Shown here in pieces: positions 1 through 10,394 of a stretch of DNA of 64,000 nt. The DNA is taken from NCBI RefSeq assembly GCF_025263265.1, contig NZ_CP079869.1:2542001-2606000 (forward strand), in the 5' to 3' direction. Both the position numbers and the translations under genes were made by a program. The DNA is from Mycobacterium sp. SMC-4. GTDB lineage: Bacteria; Actinomycetota; Actinomycetes; Mycobacteriales; Mycobacteriaceae. The number at the start of each line of letters is the position of its first letter. Position 1 is the first letter of the stretch. The notes below the pieces were generated by a model. It made no database searches, had not been told where the DNA came from, and saw only the letters and a list, made by a program, of their open reading frames with translations.

Positions 1-94
1 ACGCTTGTCCTGTAAGTTATTCAGGGCAATGAACGCCTAGGGAATACCCGGGAAGCGATGGTCAAACGCCGCCGTCTGCTCGTGTCGTGGCGGA
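1..94. other. Left-edge intergenic sequence
   Basis: No coding region is supported in these first 94 bases. In M. tuberculosis the aconitase gene acn lies divergently to the left of the Rv1476 homologue, so this could be the shared promoter region. The window starts too late to show an acn start codon. Confidence 0.4.
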
Positions 95-661
95 GTGCAG
101 AGTGCGGTCGCGTACCTTGCTGATGTGACCGGACCGCTCTGGATTCCCCACCTGCCGGCATACATCCCGCCGGAGATCGACATCGAACAGGTCAAAGCTG
201 ATGTCGCCGACGACGGAGTCAGCGTCCCGCCTGCCGCGGCGGCGGATGTCCCGGCGCTGCGCGAGGTCGTCGACGACGCACGTGAGGACGGGATCGACCT
301 CAAGATCGTCGTCATCGATTTCAATCCGCCGATTGAGACCCCGCTGCGCGACATCGCCACCGAGGTCGGCATGGCTTACCCGGGTTCGACGGTGCTCACG
401 CTGAGCCCCGGGTTCGCCGGGACCTACAGCCCGACCTTTGACCGGGTCACCCTGGAGGCGGGTCAGGACCTTGCCAGAACCGGCGATTCGGTGCAGTCCT
501 CGAAGAATTTCGTGGGGGAGTTGACTAACTCGCACTTTGCCTGGACGCCATTCACCATTGTGCTTGTTCTCGCCGTTGCAGCAGCTGTGGTGGCAACCCG
601 GATACTGCAAGTGCGCGGCAAACGTGAGGCAATCAAAGAAGTCAGTCCTGAGCAGGATTGA
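95..661 (+). CDS. Rv1476-like C-terminally anchored membrane protein
   Basis: This 188-residue protein matches the position and general form of M. tuberculosis Rv1476, a conserved mycobacterial membrane protein of unknown function directly upstream of ripA. The bulk is a hydrophilic domain. One hydrophobic segment at about residues 153-172 (TIVLVLAVAAAVVATRIL) is followed by a basic tail, which suggests a large extracytoplasmic domain with a single C-terminal anchor. There is no cleavable signal peptide. The GTG at 95 gives the longest frame, with a purine stretch right before it that is too close for a good ribosome site. An in-frame GTG at 125 is an alternative. Its location beside ripA-ripB hints at a cell-envelope role, but no function can be assigned. 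Confidence 0.75.
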   Translation: MQSAVAYLADVTGPLWIPHLPAYIPPEIDIEQVKADVADDGVSVPPAAAADVPALREVVDDAREDGIDLKIVVIDFNPPIETPLRDIATEVGMAYPGSTVLTLSPGFAGTYSPTFDRVTLEAGQDLARTGDSVQSSKNFVGELTNSHFAWTPFTIVLVLAVAAAVVATRILQVRGKREAIKEVSPEQD

Positions 662-880
662 CTGTCACAATCGCTAATACTGGCGAATCAAAACATCACT
701 ATTCGATAACGCCATTTGCAATTACATTGTTGTAATTTGTTACAAAAGTTTCTTCAGCGTCATATGTGACGTACGGTGCAATCGGTGCCTGTTGTTGCAG
801 TTGTGCTTTATGTGACTCCTGTGAACGGTGCCTTGAAAGTGCCGACACGTTCGCGTGGAGCCTGAGGAGACTTGAATCGG
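662..880. promoter_or_regulatory. AT-rich upstream region of ripA
   Basis: These 219 non-coding bases are clearly richer in A+T than the surroundings. They contain TTGTTGTAATTTGTTACAA (about 728-746), in which TTGTT and TTTGTTACA recur about one helical turn apart, and two copies of TATGTGAC (763-770 and 809-816). ripA is known to be regulated by the MtrA response regulator in mycobacteria, whose sites are GTCACA/GTTACA-like repeats, so the first element is a candidate site. No promoter hexamers could be fixed with confidence. Confidence 0.4.
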
Positions 881-2305
881 ATGAGACGCACCCCTGGCGG
901 CGCCTCCGCTTCGCGGCTGTGCGCGGTGACATTGGCGTTCGGCATGGTCGTCACGACCCCGCACCTGGCGCAGGCCCAGCCGAAGAGCAACAGCATCGTC
1001 GAGCTGGTCAGCCAGGTGGCGACGGTCAACCAGAAGCTGCAGAACCTGGGAGCCGCCATCCAGACGCAGCAGGAGAGCGTCAACAAGGCGATCCTGGAGG
1101 TGGCGAATGCGCGCGACACCGCCGCCGAGGCACAGGCCGAAGTCGATGCGAGCGCCCGGCGAGTCCAGGACGCCGACGCCGCGATCGCCGCCGCCCAGCG
1201 CAGGTTCGACACCTTCGCCGCGGCCATGTACACCCGCGGGCCGTCCAGCTCGTATCTGACCGCCGGTGACCCCGCCGACATCCTCCACGCGGCCGCAGCC
1301 GGCCAGACGCTGTCGCTCAGCTCGCAGAAGGTGATGTCCGATCTACTCGCAGCTCGAACTGAGCAGGTAAACAAGGAGTCCGCGGCACGGCTGGCCAAGC
1401 AACAGGCCGACGAGGCGGTCGAGGCCGCAGAGACCAGTCAGCAGGCGGCAGTCGCGGCGCTGACCGGGGCCCAGGAGACGTTCCAGGCCCAGCAGGTCGA
1501 ACTCGACCGTCTGACCGCCGAACGCGCAGAGGCGCAGAGCAAGCTGCGCGAAGCCCAGTCCCTGGCCGCGCCGTCGGGCAGTTCGCCGGCCGCCGCGCCG
1601 ACCGGATCCACGGCTGGGCGCGGCAGCACGGCGCCCGGAGCCGCCGCTCCGGGCGGCGGCGACGCCGACTGGGACGTCGACCCGGCCACCGGCAATCGCG
1701 AGACCGCCTGGGATATGACGCTGCCGCAGATCCCCAGTGCCTTCGTCAGCGGCGACCCGATCCAGATCATCAATGCGGTCATCAAGATCATCACCACCTC
1801 CTTCGAGATCACCCAGAATCTCGGACGACGGTTCCTGCAGAGCCTGGGTCTGTTGCCCACCCCGACCGGCATCACCAACGGAGCCATCCCGCGACTGCAC
1901 GGCCAGCAGGCCACCGAGTACGTCATCAAGCGCGGCATGTCGCAAATGGGGGTGCCGTACTCGTGGGGCGGCGGTAACGCCGCCGGCCCGAGTCGCGGCA
2001 TCGACCGCGGAGCCAACACCGTCGGCTTCGACTGCTCGGGCCTGATGCTCTACATGTTCGCAGGGGTCGGCATCAAGCTCGACCACTACTCGGGCTCGCA
2101 GTACAACGCCGGCCGGAAGGTGCCATCAGCGCAGATGCGCCGCGGTGACATGCTCTTCTGGGGCCCGAACGGCAGCCAGCACGTCGCGATGTACCTGGGC
2201 AACGGTCAGATGCTGGAGGCGCCCTACACCGGTTCGGTGGTCAAGATCTCACCGGTGCGCACCAGCGGCATGACGCCTTACGCCGTCCGAATGATCGAGT
2301 GGTGA
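881..2305 (+). CDS. ripA: Peptidoglycan endopeptidase RipA (NlpC/P60)
   Basis: RipA cleaves the D-Glu-meso-DAP bond in peptidoglycan stem peptides and is needed for daughter-cell separation, working with resuscitation-promoting factors. The 474-residue protein has a signal peptide ending near residue 35 (AQAQ), then a long Ala/Gln/Glu-rich coiled coil of about 200 residues that acts as an autoinhibitory domain in the family, a Pro/Gly/Ala linker, and a C-terminal NlpC/P60 domain. The catalytic triad is visible: Cys385 (FDCSG), His434 (SQHVAMYLG) and Glu446. This matches M. tuberculosis RipA (472 residues; C383, H432, E444). ATG 881 is preferred over the in-frame TTG at 872 because GAGGAG at 864-869 sits about 11 bases before the ATG but only 2 before the TTG. 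Confidence 0.95.
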   Translation: MRRTPGGASASRLCAVTLAFGMVVTTPHLAQAQPKSNSIVELVSQVATVNQKLQNLGAAIQTQQESVNKAILEVANARDTAAEAQAEVDASARRVQDADAAIAAAQRRFDTFAAAMYTRGPSSSYLTAGDPADILHAAAAGQTLSLSSQKVMSDLLAARTEQVNKESAARLAKQQADEAVEAAETSQQAAVAALTGAQETFQAQQVELDRLTAERAEAQSKLREAQSLAAPSGSSPAAAPTGSTAGRGSTAPGAAAPGGGDADWDVDPATGNRETAWDMTLPQIPSAFVSGDPIQIINAVIKIITTSFEITQNLGRRFLQSLGLLPTPTGITNGAIPRLHGQQATEYVIKRGMSQMGVPYSWGGGNAAGPSRGIDRGANTVGFDCSGLMLYMFAGVGIKLDHYSGSQYNAGRKVPSAQMRRGDMLFWGPNGSQHVAMYLGNGQMLEAPYTGSVVKISPVRTSGMTPYAVRMIEW

Positions 2306-2312
2306 TCGACTG

Positions 2313-3008
2313 GTGCGCCGCTTCCTCGTCTCTCTGACTGCATCCCTGCTCGCCGCGGCCGCCGTGCTGCTCGGCGCGGCCGGTCCTGCCGGCGCCCAGC
2401 CGGAGGCCAATCAGTGGGACCCCACCCTGCCCAAGCTGATCAGTGCGGGTGCTCCCGGTGACCCGCTGGCCATCGCGAATGCATCGCTGGCCGCCACCGC
2501 CCAAGCCACCCAGGTGACCATGGACCTGGGCCGCAAGTTCCTGCAGACCATCGGCCTGGCTCCCAAGGATGCCCCGGCCGGCGTGGCGCCGGGCTTCGTC
2601 CGCGGGCCGGCGGCCATCGAATACGTCATCCGGCGCGGTGGCAGCCAGCTGGGCACGCCCTACTCCTGGGGAGGCGGCAAACCCACCGGACCGAGCCGCG
2701 GGATCGACTCGGGAGCCAACACCGTCGGCTACGACTGCTCCGGGTTCACGCAGTTCTCCTACGCCGGGGTGGGGGTGTTGATCCCGAAATACTCCGGCGA
2801 TCAGTACAACACCGGCCGCAAGGTGCCGCTGTCTCAGGCCAAGCGCGGCGACCTCCTGTTCTGGGGCCCCGGCGGTAGCCAACATGTGGCGATCTACCTC
2901 GGCGGCGGCAAGATGCTGGAGTCCTCCGGCAGCGCCGGCAAAGTCACCATCAGCCCGGTGCGGACTGCGGGACTGCAGCCGAACGTGGCCCGGATTATCG
3001 AATCCTGA
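2313..3008 (+). CDS. ripB: Peptidoglycan endopeptidase RipB (NlpC/P60)
   Basis: RipB is a paralogue of RipA without the coiled coil and also cleaves D-Glu-meso-DAP links. The 231-residue protein has a clear signal peptide (hydrophobic core at about residues 4-22, cleavage near AGAQ at residue 29), a short linker and an NlpC/P60 domain. Cys142 (YDCSGF) and His191 (SQHVAIYLG) form the core of the active site. The domain is closely similar to the end of the preceding gene, including the GGxxxGPSRGID segment. GTG 2313 starts 8 bases after the ripA stop codon, so the two are probably cotranscribed. Confidence 0.93.
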   Translation: MRRFLVSLTASLLAAAAVLLGAAGPAGAQPEANQWDPTLPKLISAGAPGDPLAIANASLAATAQATQVTMDLGRKFLQTIGLAPKDAPAGVAPGFVRGPAAIEYVIRRGGSQLGTPYSWGGGKPTGPSRGIDSGANTVGYDCSGFTQFSYAGVGVLIPKYSGDQYNTGRKVPLSQAKRGDLLFWGPGGSQHVAIYLGGGKMLESSGSAGKVTISPVRTAGLQPNVARIIES

Positions 3009-3182
3009 GCGCCAGCTGAACTCACGCTGAGCCCAGCTGATGAATGCTGCGGCGCCGAAGGGCTCGCCGCCGGGCGACGTCGACGGATTCCGAGCAGCCT
3101 GGAATAGTTGACGACGGACGCACGGCCCCTCGGCCGGCGCCGGGACATACCGGCATGTACTGCACATGTGGAAGGAACATTG
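3009..3182. promoter_or_regulatory. ripB-moxR1 intergenic region
   Basis: The 174-base gap ends with a good ribosome site (GAAGGAAC, 3171-3178) for moxR1. It is long enough for a separate promoter for the moxR1 operon, but no hexamer pair stands out. No small gene is supported. Confidence 0.35.
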
Positions 3183-4337
3183 ATGACCTCACCGAGTGGG
3201 CCGCCGCAGGGCACTGGCGGATATCCCGGACAGGCCCCGACCCAGGGCCACTCCGCCGGGGCGCACGCAGCGAGCCCGGCGGCTTCCGGTCCGGCGCAGT
3301 CCAACGGTCTGCAGAACGAGGTCCACACCCTTGAGCGGGCCATCTTCGAGGTCAAGCGAATCATCGTCGGCCAGGACCAGCTCGTCGAGCGCATGCTGGT
3401 CGGCCTGTTGGCCAAAGGCCATGTGCTGCTGGAAGGCGTGCCCGGCGTGGCCAAGACGCTGGCTGTGGAGACGTTCGCCAAGGTCGTCGGAGGCACCTTC
3501 GCCCGTATCCAGTTCACCCCCGACCTGGTGCCCACCGACATCGTCGGTACCCGCATCTACCGGCAGGGTAAGGAGGAGTTCGACATCGAGCTCGGCCCCG
3601 TCGTGGTGAACTTCCTGCTGGCCGACGAGATCAACCGCGCACCGGCAAAGGTCCAGTCGGCACTGCTGGAGGTGATGGCCGAGCGCAAGATCTCCATCGG
3701 TGGTCGTACCTTCCCGCTGCCCAGCCCGTTCCTGGTGATGGCCACCCAGAACCCGATCGAACAGGAAGGCGTGTATCAGCTGCCCGAGGCGCAGCGCGAC
3801 CGCTTCCTGTTCAAGCTCAACGTCGGCTACCCATCGCCGGAGGAAGAGCGCGAGATCATCTACCGGATGGGCGTCAAACCTCCGGAGCCCAAGGGGATTC
3901 TGACCACCGCGGATCTGCTGCGCTTGCAGGACGTCGCCGCCAACACCTTCGTGCACCATGCGTTGGTCGACTACGTCGTGCGCGTTGTCACCGCCACCCG
4001 CGAGCCGGAGAAGTTCGGCATGCCCGATGCCAAGGCCTGGATCGCCTACGGCGCCTCGCCGCGCGCTTCGCTGGGCATCATCGCCGCCTCGCGAGCGCTG
4101 GCGTTGATCCGTGGCCGCGACTACGTGATCCCGCAGGACGTGGTGGAGGTCATCCCCGACGTGCTGCGTCACCGCCTGGTGCTGACCTATGACGCGCTAG
4201 CCGACGAGATCTCGTCGGAGACGGTGATCAACCGCATCCTGCAGACCGTCGCACTGCCCCAGGTCAATGCCATTCCGCAGCAGGGTCACTCGGCACCGCC
4301 GGCGGTGCCCTCAGCGGCCGCTGCGGCCAGCCGCTGA
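3183..4337 (+). CDS. moxR1: MoxR-family AAA+ ATPase MoxR1
   Basis: This 384-residue cytoplasmic AAA+ chaperone-like ATPase of the MoxR family typically acts with DUF58 and von Willebrand proteins encoded next to it. An N-terminal Pro/Gly/Ser-rich tail of about 50 residues precedes the AAA core. Walker A is GVPGVAKT (residues 85-92) and Walker B is LLADEINRAP, followed by sensor-1 MATQNP. The length fits M. tuberculosis MoxR1 (Rv1479, 377 residues). ATG 3183 was chosen because GAAGGAAC lies 5 bases upstream; a longer in-frame extension back to 3108 lacks such a site. The DUF58 gene follows after 14 bases. Confidence 0.93.
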   Translation: MTSPSGPPQGTGGYPGQAPTQGHSAGAHAASPAASGPAQSNGLQNEVHTLERAIFEVKRIIVGQDQLVERMLVGLLAKGHVLLEGVPGVAKTLAVETFAKVVGGTFARIQFTPDLVPTDIVGTRIYRQGKEEFDIELGPVVVNFLLADEINRAPAKVQSALLEVMAERKISIGGRTFPLPSPFLVMATQNPIEQEGVYQLPEAQRDRFLFKLNVGYPSPEEEREIIYRMGVKPPEPKGILTTADLLRLQDVAANTFVHHALVDYVVRVVTATREPEKFGMPDAKAWIAYGASPRASLGIIAASRALALIRGRDYVIPQDVVEVIPDVLRHRLVLTYDALADEISSETVINRILQTVALPQVNAIPQQGHSAPPAVPSAAAAASR

Positions 4338-4351
4338 CGCCGGGAACTGGA

Positions 4352-5320
4352 GTGACTTCACCGGAATCCTCGGAAGGCGCGCGGACTCGCCGTGGGGTGG
4401 ACCTGCCGTCGCTCAAGCGCGGCGAGATCCGCGACCCGGCACTGACAGCTGCGCTGCGCAAACTTGAGCTGACGGTGCGACGCAAGCTCGACGGCGTGCT
4501 GCACGGTGACCATCTCGGTCTGTTGCCCGGGCCCGGGTCGGAGCCGGGGGAGTCGCGGCTGTACCAGCCAGGCGACGACGTGCGCCGGATGGACTGGTCG
4601 GTGACCGCGCGGACCACCCATCCGCACGTGCGGCAGATGATCGCCGACCGTGAGCTGGAGACGTGGCTGGTTGTCGACGTGTCCGCCAGTCTGGATTTCG
4701 GCACGGCGGGCTGTGAGAAGCGTGATCTCGCCGTCGCCGCGGCCGCCTCGATCGCGTTCCTCAACAGCGGCGGTGGTAACCGGTTGGGCGCGATCATCTC
4801 CAACGGCAGCGAGCTGCGTCGGGTGCCTGCGCTCTCGGGTCGGATGCACGAGCAGGAGTTGCTGCGGGCCATCGCCACCACCCCGCGGGCACCGGTCGGC
4901 GTGCGCGGGGACCTCGCCGCGGCGATCGACGCACTGCGACGGCCGGAACGCCGGCGCGGGATGGCGGTGATCATCAGCGACTTCCTGGGGCCGATCAACT
5001 GGATGCGCCCACTGCGGGCCATCGCCGGGCGCCACGAGGTCCTCGGCATCGAGATCCTCGATCCCCGCGACATCGAGCTGCCTGCCGTAGGCGATGTGGT
5101 GTTGCAGGACACCGAGACCGGGCGCACCCGCGAGTTCACCATCGACGAACAGCTGCGCACCGATTTCGCCCAGGCTGCTGCGGCCCACCGCGCCGACGTG
5201 GCGCGCACCCTGCGCCGGTGCGACGCACCCCTGCTGACGCTGCGCACCGACCGGGACTGGATCGCCGACGTGGTCCGCTTTGTGGCCAGTCGCCGACGCG
5301 GCGCCCTAGCGGCACGCTAA
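4352..5320 (+). CDS. DUF58 domain protein (Rv1480-like)
   Basis: This 322-residue protein carries the DUF58 signature YQPGDDVRRMDWSVTARTTHPHVR near residues 71-94, followed by a von Willebrand factor A-like fold starting at WLVVDVSASL. DUF58 proteins are the usual partners of MoxR ATPases, and M. tuberculosis Rv1480 occupies the same place. No signal peptide or membrane segment is seen, so it is probably cytoplasmic. GTG 4352 lies 14 bases past moxR1. The next gene begins 21 bases after its stop, which supports a three-gene operon. The biochemical role is not established. Confidence 0.88.
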   Translation: MTSPESSEGARTRRGVDLPSLKRGEIRDPALTAALRKLELTVRRKLDGVLHGDHLGLLPGPGSEPGESRLYQPGDDVRRMDWSVTARTTHPHVRQMIADRELETWLVVDVSASLDFGTAGCEKRDLAVAAAASIAFLNSGGGNRLGAIISNGSELRRVPALSGRMHEQELLRAIATTPRAPVGVRGDLAAAIDALRRPERRRGMAVIISDFLGPINWMRPLRAIAGRHEVLGIEILDPRDIELPAVGDVVLQDTETGRTREFTIDEQLRTDFAQAAAAHRADVARTLRRCDAPLLTLRTDRDWIADVVRFVASRRRGALAAR

Positions 5321-5341
5321 ACACGAAAAGACAAGTAGCAC

Positions 5342-6349
5342 ATGACTTTACCGTTGCTCGGACCGATGTCGCTGTCAGGCTTCGAACACCCGTGGTTCTT
5401 CCTGTTCTTCTTCGTGGTGCTCGCGCTGATCGGGCTCTACATCGTGGTGCAGCTGGCCCGTCACAAGCGGATGCTGCGGTTCGCCAACATGGAGTTGCTG
5501 GAAAGCGTGGCGCCGCAGCGGCCGAGCCGGCTACGCCACTTGCCGGCGACCTTGCTGATCTTGGCTCTGGTGTCGTTCACCGTCGCCATGGCCGGGCCCA
5601 CCCATGATGTCCGGATCCCTCGCAATCGCGCGGTGGTGATGCTGGTGATCGACGTGTCGCAGTCGATGCGTGCCACCGACGTCGCCCCGAATCGGTTGAC
5701 CGCCGCGCAGGAGGCCGCCAAGCAGTTCGCCGACCAGCTGACCCCGGGAATCAATCTGGGGTTGATCGCCTACGCCGGTACCGCCACCGTGCTGGTCTCG
5801 CCCACCACGAACCGCGAATCGACCAAGAACGCGATCGACAGACTGCAGTTGGCCGACCGAACCGCCACAGGTGAGGGCATCTTCACCGCATTGCAGGCGA
5901 TCGCCACCGTGGGTGCGGTCATCGGAGGCGGTGACGAACCACCGCCGGCGCGGGTTGTGCTGATGTCCGACGGCAAGGAGACCGTCCCGTCGAACCCGGA
6001 CAACCCGAAGGGCGCCTACACAGCGGCCCGCACCGCCAAGGACCAGGGTGTGCCCATATCCACGGTCTCGTTCGGTACGCCGTACGGCTACGTGGAGATC
6101 AACGACCAACGTCAACCCGTACCGGTCGACGACGAGATGCTGGAGAGGATCGCCGAGTTGTCCGGCGGCGAGGCGTTCACCGCGTCGAGTCTGGAGCAGC
6201 TCAAAGAGGTGTTCACCAATCTGCAGGAGCAGATCGGTTACGAGACGATCAAGGGCGACGCCAGTGTGGGCTGGCTGCGGTTGGGCGCCGCCGTGTTGGC
6301 CGGTGCGGCATTGGCTGCACTGCTGATCAACCGTCGTCTGCCCAATTAG
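5342..6349 (+). CDS. Membrane-anchored VWA protein (Rv1481/BatA-like)
   Basis: This 335-residue protein has two N-terminal hydrophobic segments (about residues 18-40 and 60-80), a von Willebrand factor A domain with the metal-site motif [10 protein letters not shown] near residue 103, and a C-terminal membrane segment (residues about 315-332) ending in a short basic tail. The topology is that of BatA/BatB proteins, with the VWA domain on one face of the membrane. It completes the MoxR-DUF58-VWA set and matches Rv1481. ATG 5342 is the first start; an in-frame ATG nine codons later is possible. The role is inferred from context: assembly or maturation of envelope protein complexes. Confidence 0.88.
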   Translation: MTLPLLGPMSLSGFEHPWFFLFFFVVLALIGLYIVVQLARHKRMLRFANMELLESVAPQRPSRLRHLPATLLILALVSFTVAMAGPTHDVRIPRNRAVVMLVIDVSQSMRATDVAPNRLTAAQEAAKQFADQLTPGINLGLIAYAGTATVLVSPTTNRESTKNAIDRLQLADRTATGEGIFTALQAIATVGAVIGGGDEPPPARVVLMSDGKETVPSNPDNPKGAYTAARTAKDQGVPISTVSFGTPYGYVEINDQRQPVPVDDEMLERIAELSGGEAFTASSLEQLKEVFTNLQEQIGYETIKGDASVGWLRLGAAVLAGAALAALLINRRLPN

Positions 6350-6359
6350 GTAAGGCGAT

Positions 6360-7143
<784 letters not shown>

Positions 7144-7169
7144 CACCAGAAAAGAGAAGGGCTTTCACT

Positions 7170-7976
7170 GTGACGCTTCTTCAAGGCAAGCGGATCCTCG
7201 TCACGGGGATCATCACCGACTCGTCGATTGCGTTCTACATCGCCAAGGTCGCCCAAGAGTCCGGCGCCGAGGTGATCTGCACAGGCTTCAACCGACTGCG
7301 GCTCATCGAGCGCATTCTCGACCGGCTGCCGTCGAAGCCGCCACTGCTCGAACTCGACGTGCAGGACGACCAGCACCTGGACACCCTCGCCGACCGGATC
7401 ACCGAGGTGATCGGCGAGGGCAACAAGCTCGATGGCGTGGTGCACTCGATCGGATTCATGCCGCAGACCGGTATGGGCATCAATCCCTTCTTCGATGCGC
7501 CCTACGAGGACGTCGCCAAGGGCATTCACATCTCGGCGTATTCCTATGCTTCGCTGGCCAAGGCCGTGCTGCCTATCATGAACCCCGGCGGCGGAATCGT
7601 GGGCATGGACTTCGATCCGACGCGGGCGATGCCGGCCTACAACTGGATGACTGTCGCCAAGAGTGCTTTGGAGTCGGTCAACCGCTTTGTCGCCCGTGAG
7701 GCCGGCAAAGTCGGTGTGCGTTCGAATCTGGTTGCCGCAGGACCGATCCGGACACTGGCGATGAGTGCGATCGTCGGTGGAGCACTCGGAGACGAAGCCG
7801 GTGCGCAGATGCAGCTGCTGGAGGAGGGCTGGGACCAGCGAGCCCCGCTGGGTTGGAACATGAAGGACCCCACCCCGGTTGCCAAGACGGTGTGCGCGCT
7901 GTTGTCGGACTGGCTGCCCGCAACCACCGGCACGGTGATCTACGCTGACGGCGGCGCCAGCACCCAGTTGCTGTGA
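7170..7976 (+). CDS. inhA: Enoyl-ACP reductase InhA
   Basis: InhA is the NADH-dependent trans-2-enoyl-ACP reductase of FAS-II and the target of activated isoniazid. The 268-residue sequence shows the family's [10 protein letters not shown] cofactor loop and the catalytic Phe148, Tyr157 and Lys164 (in [19 protein letters not shown]). Numbers are one lower than in M. tuberculosis because of a one-residue shorter N terminus. The residues equivalent to Ile21 and Ser94 in the cofactor pocket are wild type. GTG 7170 has AGAGAAGG 9 bases upstream. hemH starts 9 bases after the stop. Confidence 0.97.
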   Translation: MTLLQGKRILVTGIITDSSIAFYIAKVAQESGAEVICTGFNRLRLIERILDRLPSKPPLLELDVQDDQHLDTLADRITEVIGEGNKLDGVVHSIGFMPQTGMGINPFFDAPYEDVAKGIHISAYSYASLAKAVLPIMNPGGGIVGMDFDPTRAMPAYNWMTVAKSALESVNRFVAREAGKVGVRSNLVAAGPIRTLAMSAIVGGALGDEAGAQMQLLEEGWDQRAPLGWNMKDPTPVAKTVCALLSDWLPATTGTVIYADGGASTQLL

Positions 7977-7985
7977 CGAGCTGAC

Positions 7986-9023
7986 GTGACCTCGCCGGTG
8001 GCGTCCTTCGACGCCCTGCTGCTGTTGTCGTTCGGCGGACCCGAAGGGCCCGATCAGGTGATGCCGTTTTTGGAGAACGTCACCAGGGGCCGGGGGATAC
8101 CCAGGGAGCGGCTGGAGTCGGTCGCCGAGCACTACCTCCACTTCGGCGGGGTCTCGCCGATCAACGGGATCAATCGAGACCTGATCACGGTGATCGAGGC
8201 CGAACTGGCCCGCCGGGGCATGGAACTACCGGTGTACTTCGGCAACCGCAACTGGGAACCGTTCATCGAAGACACCGTGAAGCAGATGCGCGACAACGGG
8301 ATACGGCGCGCCGCTGTCTTCTCCACATCGGCGTGGGGTGGGTACTCCGGGTGTACCCAGTACCAAGAAGACATCGCCCGGGGTCGGGCAGCGGCGGGGC
8401 CGGATGCGCCCGAGCTGACCAAACTTCGCCAGTACTTCGACCATCCGTTGATGGTCGAGATGTTCGCCGACGCGATCGGCGAGGCCGCCACTCGGTTACC
8501 GGCCGACGTGCGTGGCCGAGCGCGTCTGGTGTTCACCGCGCACTCGATCCCGTTGCGCGCGGCATCCCGGTGCGGTCCCGACCTCTATCAGCGTCAGGTT
8601 GCCCACGCCGCGGCACTGGTGGCGGGGGCGGCCGGGTACGCCGACTACGACCAGGTCTGGCAGTCGCGGTCGGGACCACCTCAGGTCCCGTGGCTTGAGC
8701 CGGATGTCGGCGACCACCTCGAATCACTGGCCGGTCGCGGGGTGGACGCGGTGATCGTCTGCCCGATCGGCTTCGTCGCCGACCACATCGAGGTGGTGTG
8801 GGACCTCGACAGCGAATTGGCCGAGCAGGCTGCCGACGCAGGTATCGCTTACACGCGGGCCTCCACCCCCAACTCCGAGCCGCGCTTCGCCCGGCTGGTG
8901 GTCGACCTGATCGATGAACTGCACCGTGGACTGCCTGCGGTGCGGGCCGGGGCCCCCGAGGCCGTGCCCAGTTACGGTTGCACCGTCAACGGTGCGCTGT
9001 GCACACCTGCCTGCGGACAGTGA
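7986..9023 (+). CDS. hemH: Ferrochelatase HemH/CpfC
   Basis: This enzyme inserts ferrous iron into the porphyrin in haem synthesis; actinobacterial members act on coproporphyrin III. The 345-residue protein has the family start [15 protein letters not shown] and the FTAHSIP active-site segment with the conserved histidine. The C-terminal tail [17 protein letters not shown], together with an internal cysteine (RCGPDLY), supplies four cysteines for the [2Fe-2S] cluster known in mycobacterial ferrochelatases. GTG 7986 lies 9 bases after inhA, as with M. tuberculosis hemZ (Rv1485). It converges on the next gene with only 4 bases between. Confidence 0.95.
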   Translation: MTSPVASFDALLLLSFGGPEGPDQVMPFLENVTRGRGIPRERLESVAEHYLHFGGVSPINGINRDLITVIEAELARRGMELPVYFGNRNWEPFIEDTVKQMRDNGIRRAAVFSTSAWGGYSGCTQYQEDIARGRAAAGPDAPELTKLRQYFDHPLMVEMFADAIGEAATRLPADVRGRARLVFTAHSIPLRAASRCGPDLYQRQVAHAAALVAGAAGYADYDQVWQSRSGPPQVPWLEPDVGDHLESLAGRGVDAVIVCPIGFVADHIEVVWDLDSELAEQAADAGIAYTRASTPNSEPRFARLVVDLIDELHRGLPAVRAGAPEAVPSYGCTVNGALCTPACGQ

Positions 9024-9027
9024 GCGC

Positions 9028-9885
9028 TCACCCGCGCCAGGCGGAATTCAGAATTGCATCCACCGCCGCCAACCGGGCTGAACGGACCACCGAGATCAAC
9101 GGCCGCAGCGCATCGCCGGCCAGTTGAGCTTCCGACGAAGTCTGCAGACCGATCGGGATGAGTCCCGAGCTGACGCTGATGATCGCATCGACGTGGGCGG
9201 CATTCTCCAGCACCCGCACCGCACGAGTGGGCGCGTGATCCGGGATCCGGTGCGCCAGAACTGATTCCAGAACCTGCTCGACCAGGGCGCGCGGGTCGGC
9301 GACCTCGCCTCCCGAGGTCCCGGAGCGAAGCGCTACCAGCGTGTCGGCGGCCGAACGCACAGCATCGCGCAGCAGATACTCGGCTTCGCCAAGTTCGTAG
9401 TGGGGGTGGTGGCCGACCGTATCGAGGGAATAGACCGTCCACGACAACGCCGACAACTCGGCTTCGAACTCCTCTCCGCACTCGCTGTCGGAGTCATCGG
9501 AGTACTCGAAGTCGGGTACCAGTCCGACCGCCCCGTCCGGGTGCGCGACCAGGACCGCTTCGCCCGCCGTGATCGCGTCACGACCGAACTGCGTGCCCGG
9601 TGGCAGGCCCCGGACATCGCCGGGAACGGGCAGCGCCACCGATATCGCGGGTGCCGAGGTCCGGGGACCGGATGCGGTGCGCAGCGTCTGCAACAGCGAC
9701 ACCGAACCGGAGTCTTCCAGATCCGGCCACGTCAATCCGGTCCGCTCCGCGGCGACCGAGTCGTAGGCCGTCACCGAATGCTTTGGCGCCCACTGCGATA
9801 GCGCATCCAGGACATCGTCGGGCGCGGCGGCGCCGGCCAACCAGGAGTTGGCCCACACCGACAGCGAAACACTTGGGCACCACAT
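9028..9885 (-). CDS. Conserved mycobacterial protein, Rv1486c-like
   Basis: This 285-residue protein of unknown function sits, like M. tuberculosis Rv1486c, between hemH and the NfeD gene on the opposite strand. The sequence is rich in Ala, Ser, Val and acidic residues and has no clear membrane segment or recognised catalytic motif. A stretch near the middle is strongly acidic ([16 protein letters not shown]). ATG 9885 is the first start, with 59 bases to the divergent nfeD-like gene. Nothing in the sequence allows a function to be named. Confidence 0.8.
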   Translation of the reverse strand: MWCPSVSLSVWANSWLAGAAAPDDVLDALSQWAPKHSVTAYDSVAAERTGLTWPDLEDSGSVSLLQTLRTASGPRTSAPAISVALPVPGDVRGLPPGTQFGRDAITAGEAVLVAHPDGAVGLVPDFEYSDDSDSECGEEFEAELSALSWTVYSLDTVGHHPHYELGEAEYLLRDAVRSAADTLVALRSGTSGGEVADPRALVEQVLESVLAHRIPDHAPTRAVRVLENAAHVDAIISVSSGLIPIGLQTSSEAQLAGDALRPLISVVRSARLAAVDAILNSAWRG

Positions 9886-9927
9886 GATGGCTGCAGTGTA
9901 ATTGCTGGCCGCCCATCGGGCCGTTTA

Positions 9928-9944
9928 CGCGTAGGCTGACGGGC
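9928..9944 (+). promoter_or_regulatory. Probable leaderless promoter of nfeD-like gene
   Basis: TAGGCT at 9932-9937 is a -10-like hexamer exactly 7 bases before the ATG at 9945, which predicts transcription starting at or next to the start codon. Confidence 0.45.
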
Positions 9945-10379
9945 ATGCCCGTTGCGTTGATCTGGTTGATCGCCGCCCTGGCTCTCGCCGGCGCCGAAGC
10001 GCTGACCGGTGATCTGTTCCTGCTCATGCTCAGCGGTGGGGCGTTGGCTGCAGCCGGGGCGAGTTGGCTGCTGAACTGGCCCATCTGGGCCGACGGTCTG
10101 GTCTTCGCGCTGGTTTCGGTGCTGCTGCTGGTCGCGGTTCGTCCGGCGCTACGCCGGCGGATGCAGTCCGGGATCGGCCTGCCCGAACCCGCCAAGGCTT
10201 TGGAAGGTCGCAGCGCGTTGGTACTCGACCGGGTGGCGCTGCACACCGGGCAGGTCAAGCTGGACGGTGAGGTCTGGACGGCTCGTCCGCTCAATGACAA
10301 CGATGTTTTCGAACCCGGCGACCAGGTGACAGTGGTGCAGATCGATGGCGCCACCGCGATGGTCGTCAAAATCGCCTAG
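9945..10379 (+). CDS. NfeD-like membrane protein
   Basis: This 144-residue member of the short NfeD family matches Rv1487. It has two to three N-terminal membrane segments (about residues 3-20, 24-42 and 46-65), a basic stop-transfer stretch (RPALRRRMQ) and a C-terminal OB-fold domain of about 60 residues. NfeD proteins are encoded next to SPFH/stomatin genes and are thought to work with them in membrane microdomains; the SPFH gene follows here after 15 bases. The catalytic ClpP-like domain of long NfeD proteins is absent. Confidence 0.88.
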   Translation: MPVALIWLIAALALAGAEALTGDLFLLMLSGGALAAAGASWLLNWPIWADGLVFALVSVLLLVAVRPALRRRMQSGIGLPEPAKALEGRSALVLDRVALHTGQVKLDGEVWTARPLNDNDVFEPGDQVTVVQIDGATAMVVKIA

Positions 10380-10394
10380 CAGAAGGAGCCCGTT

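Noticed and set aside
662..870. A cyclic-di-AMP (ydaO) riboswitch before ripA
   Set aside because: Such riboswitches precede some actinobacterial cell-wall hydrolase genes, but I could not find the conserved core pattern here.
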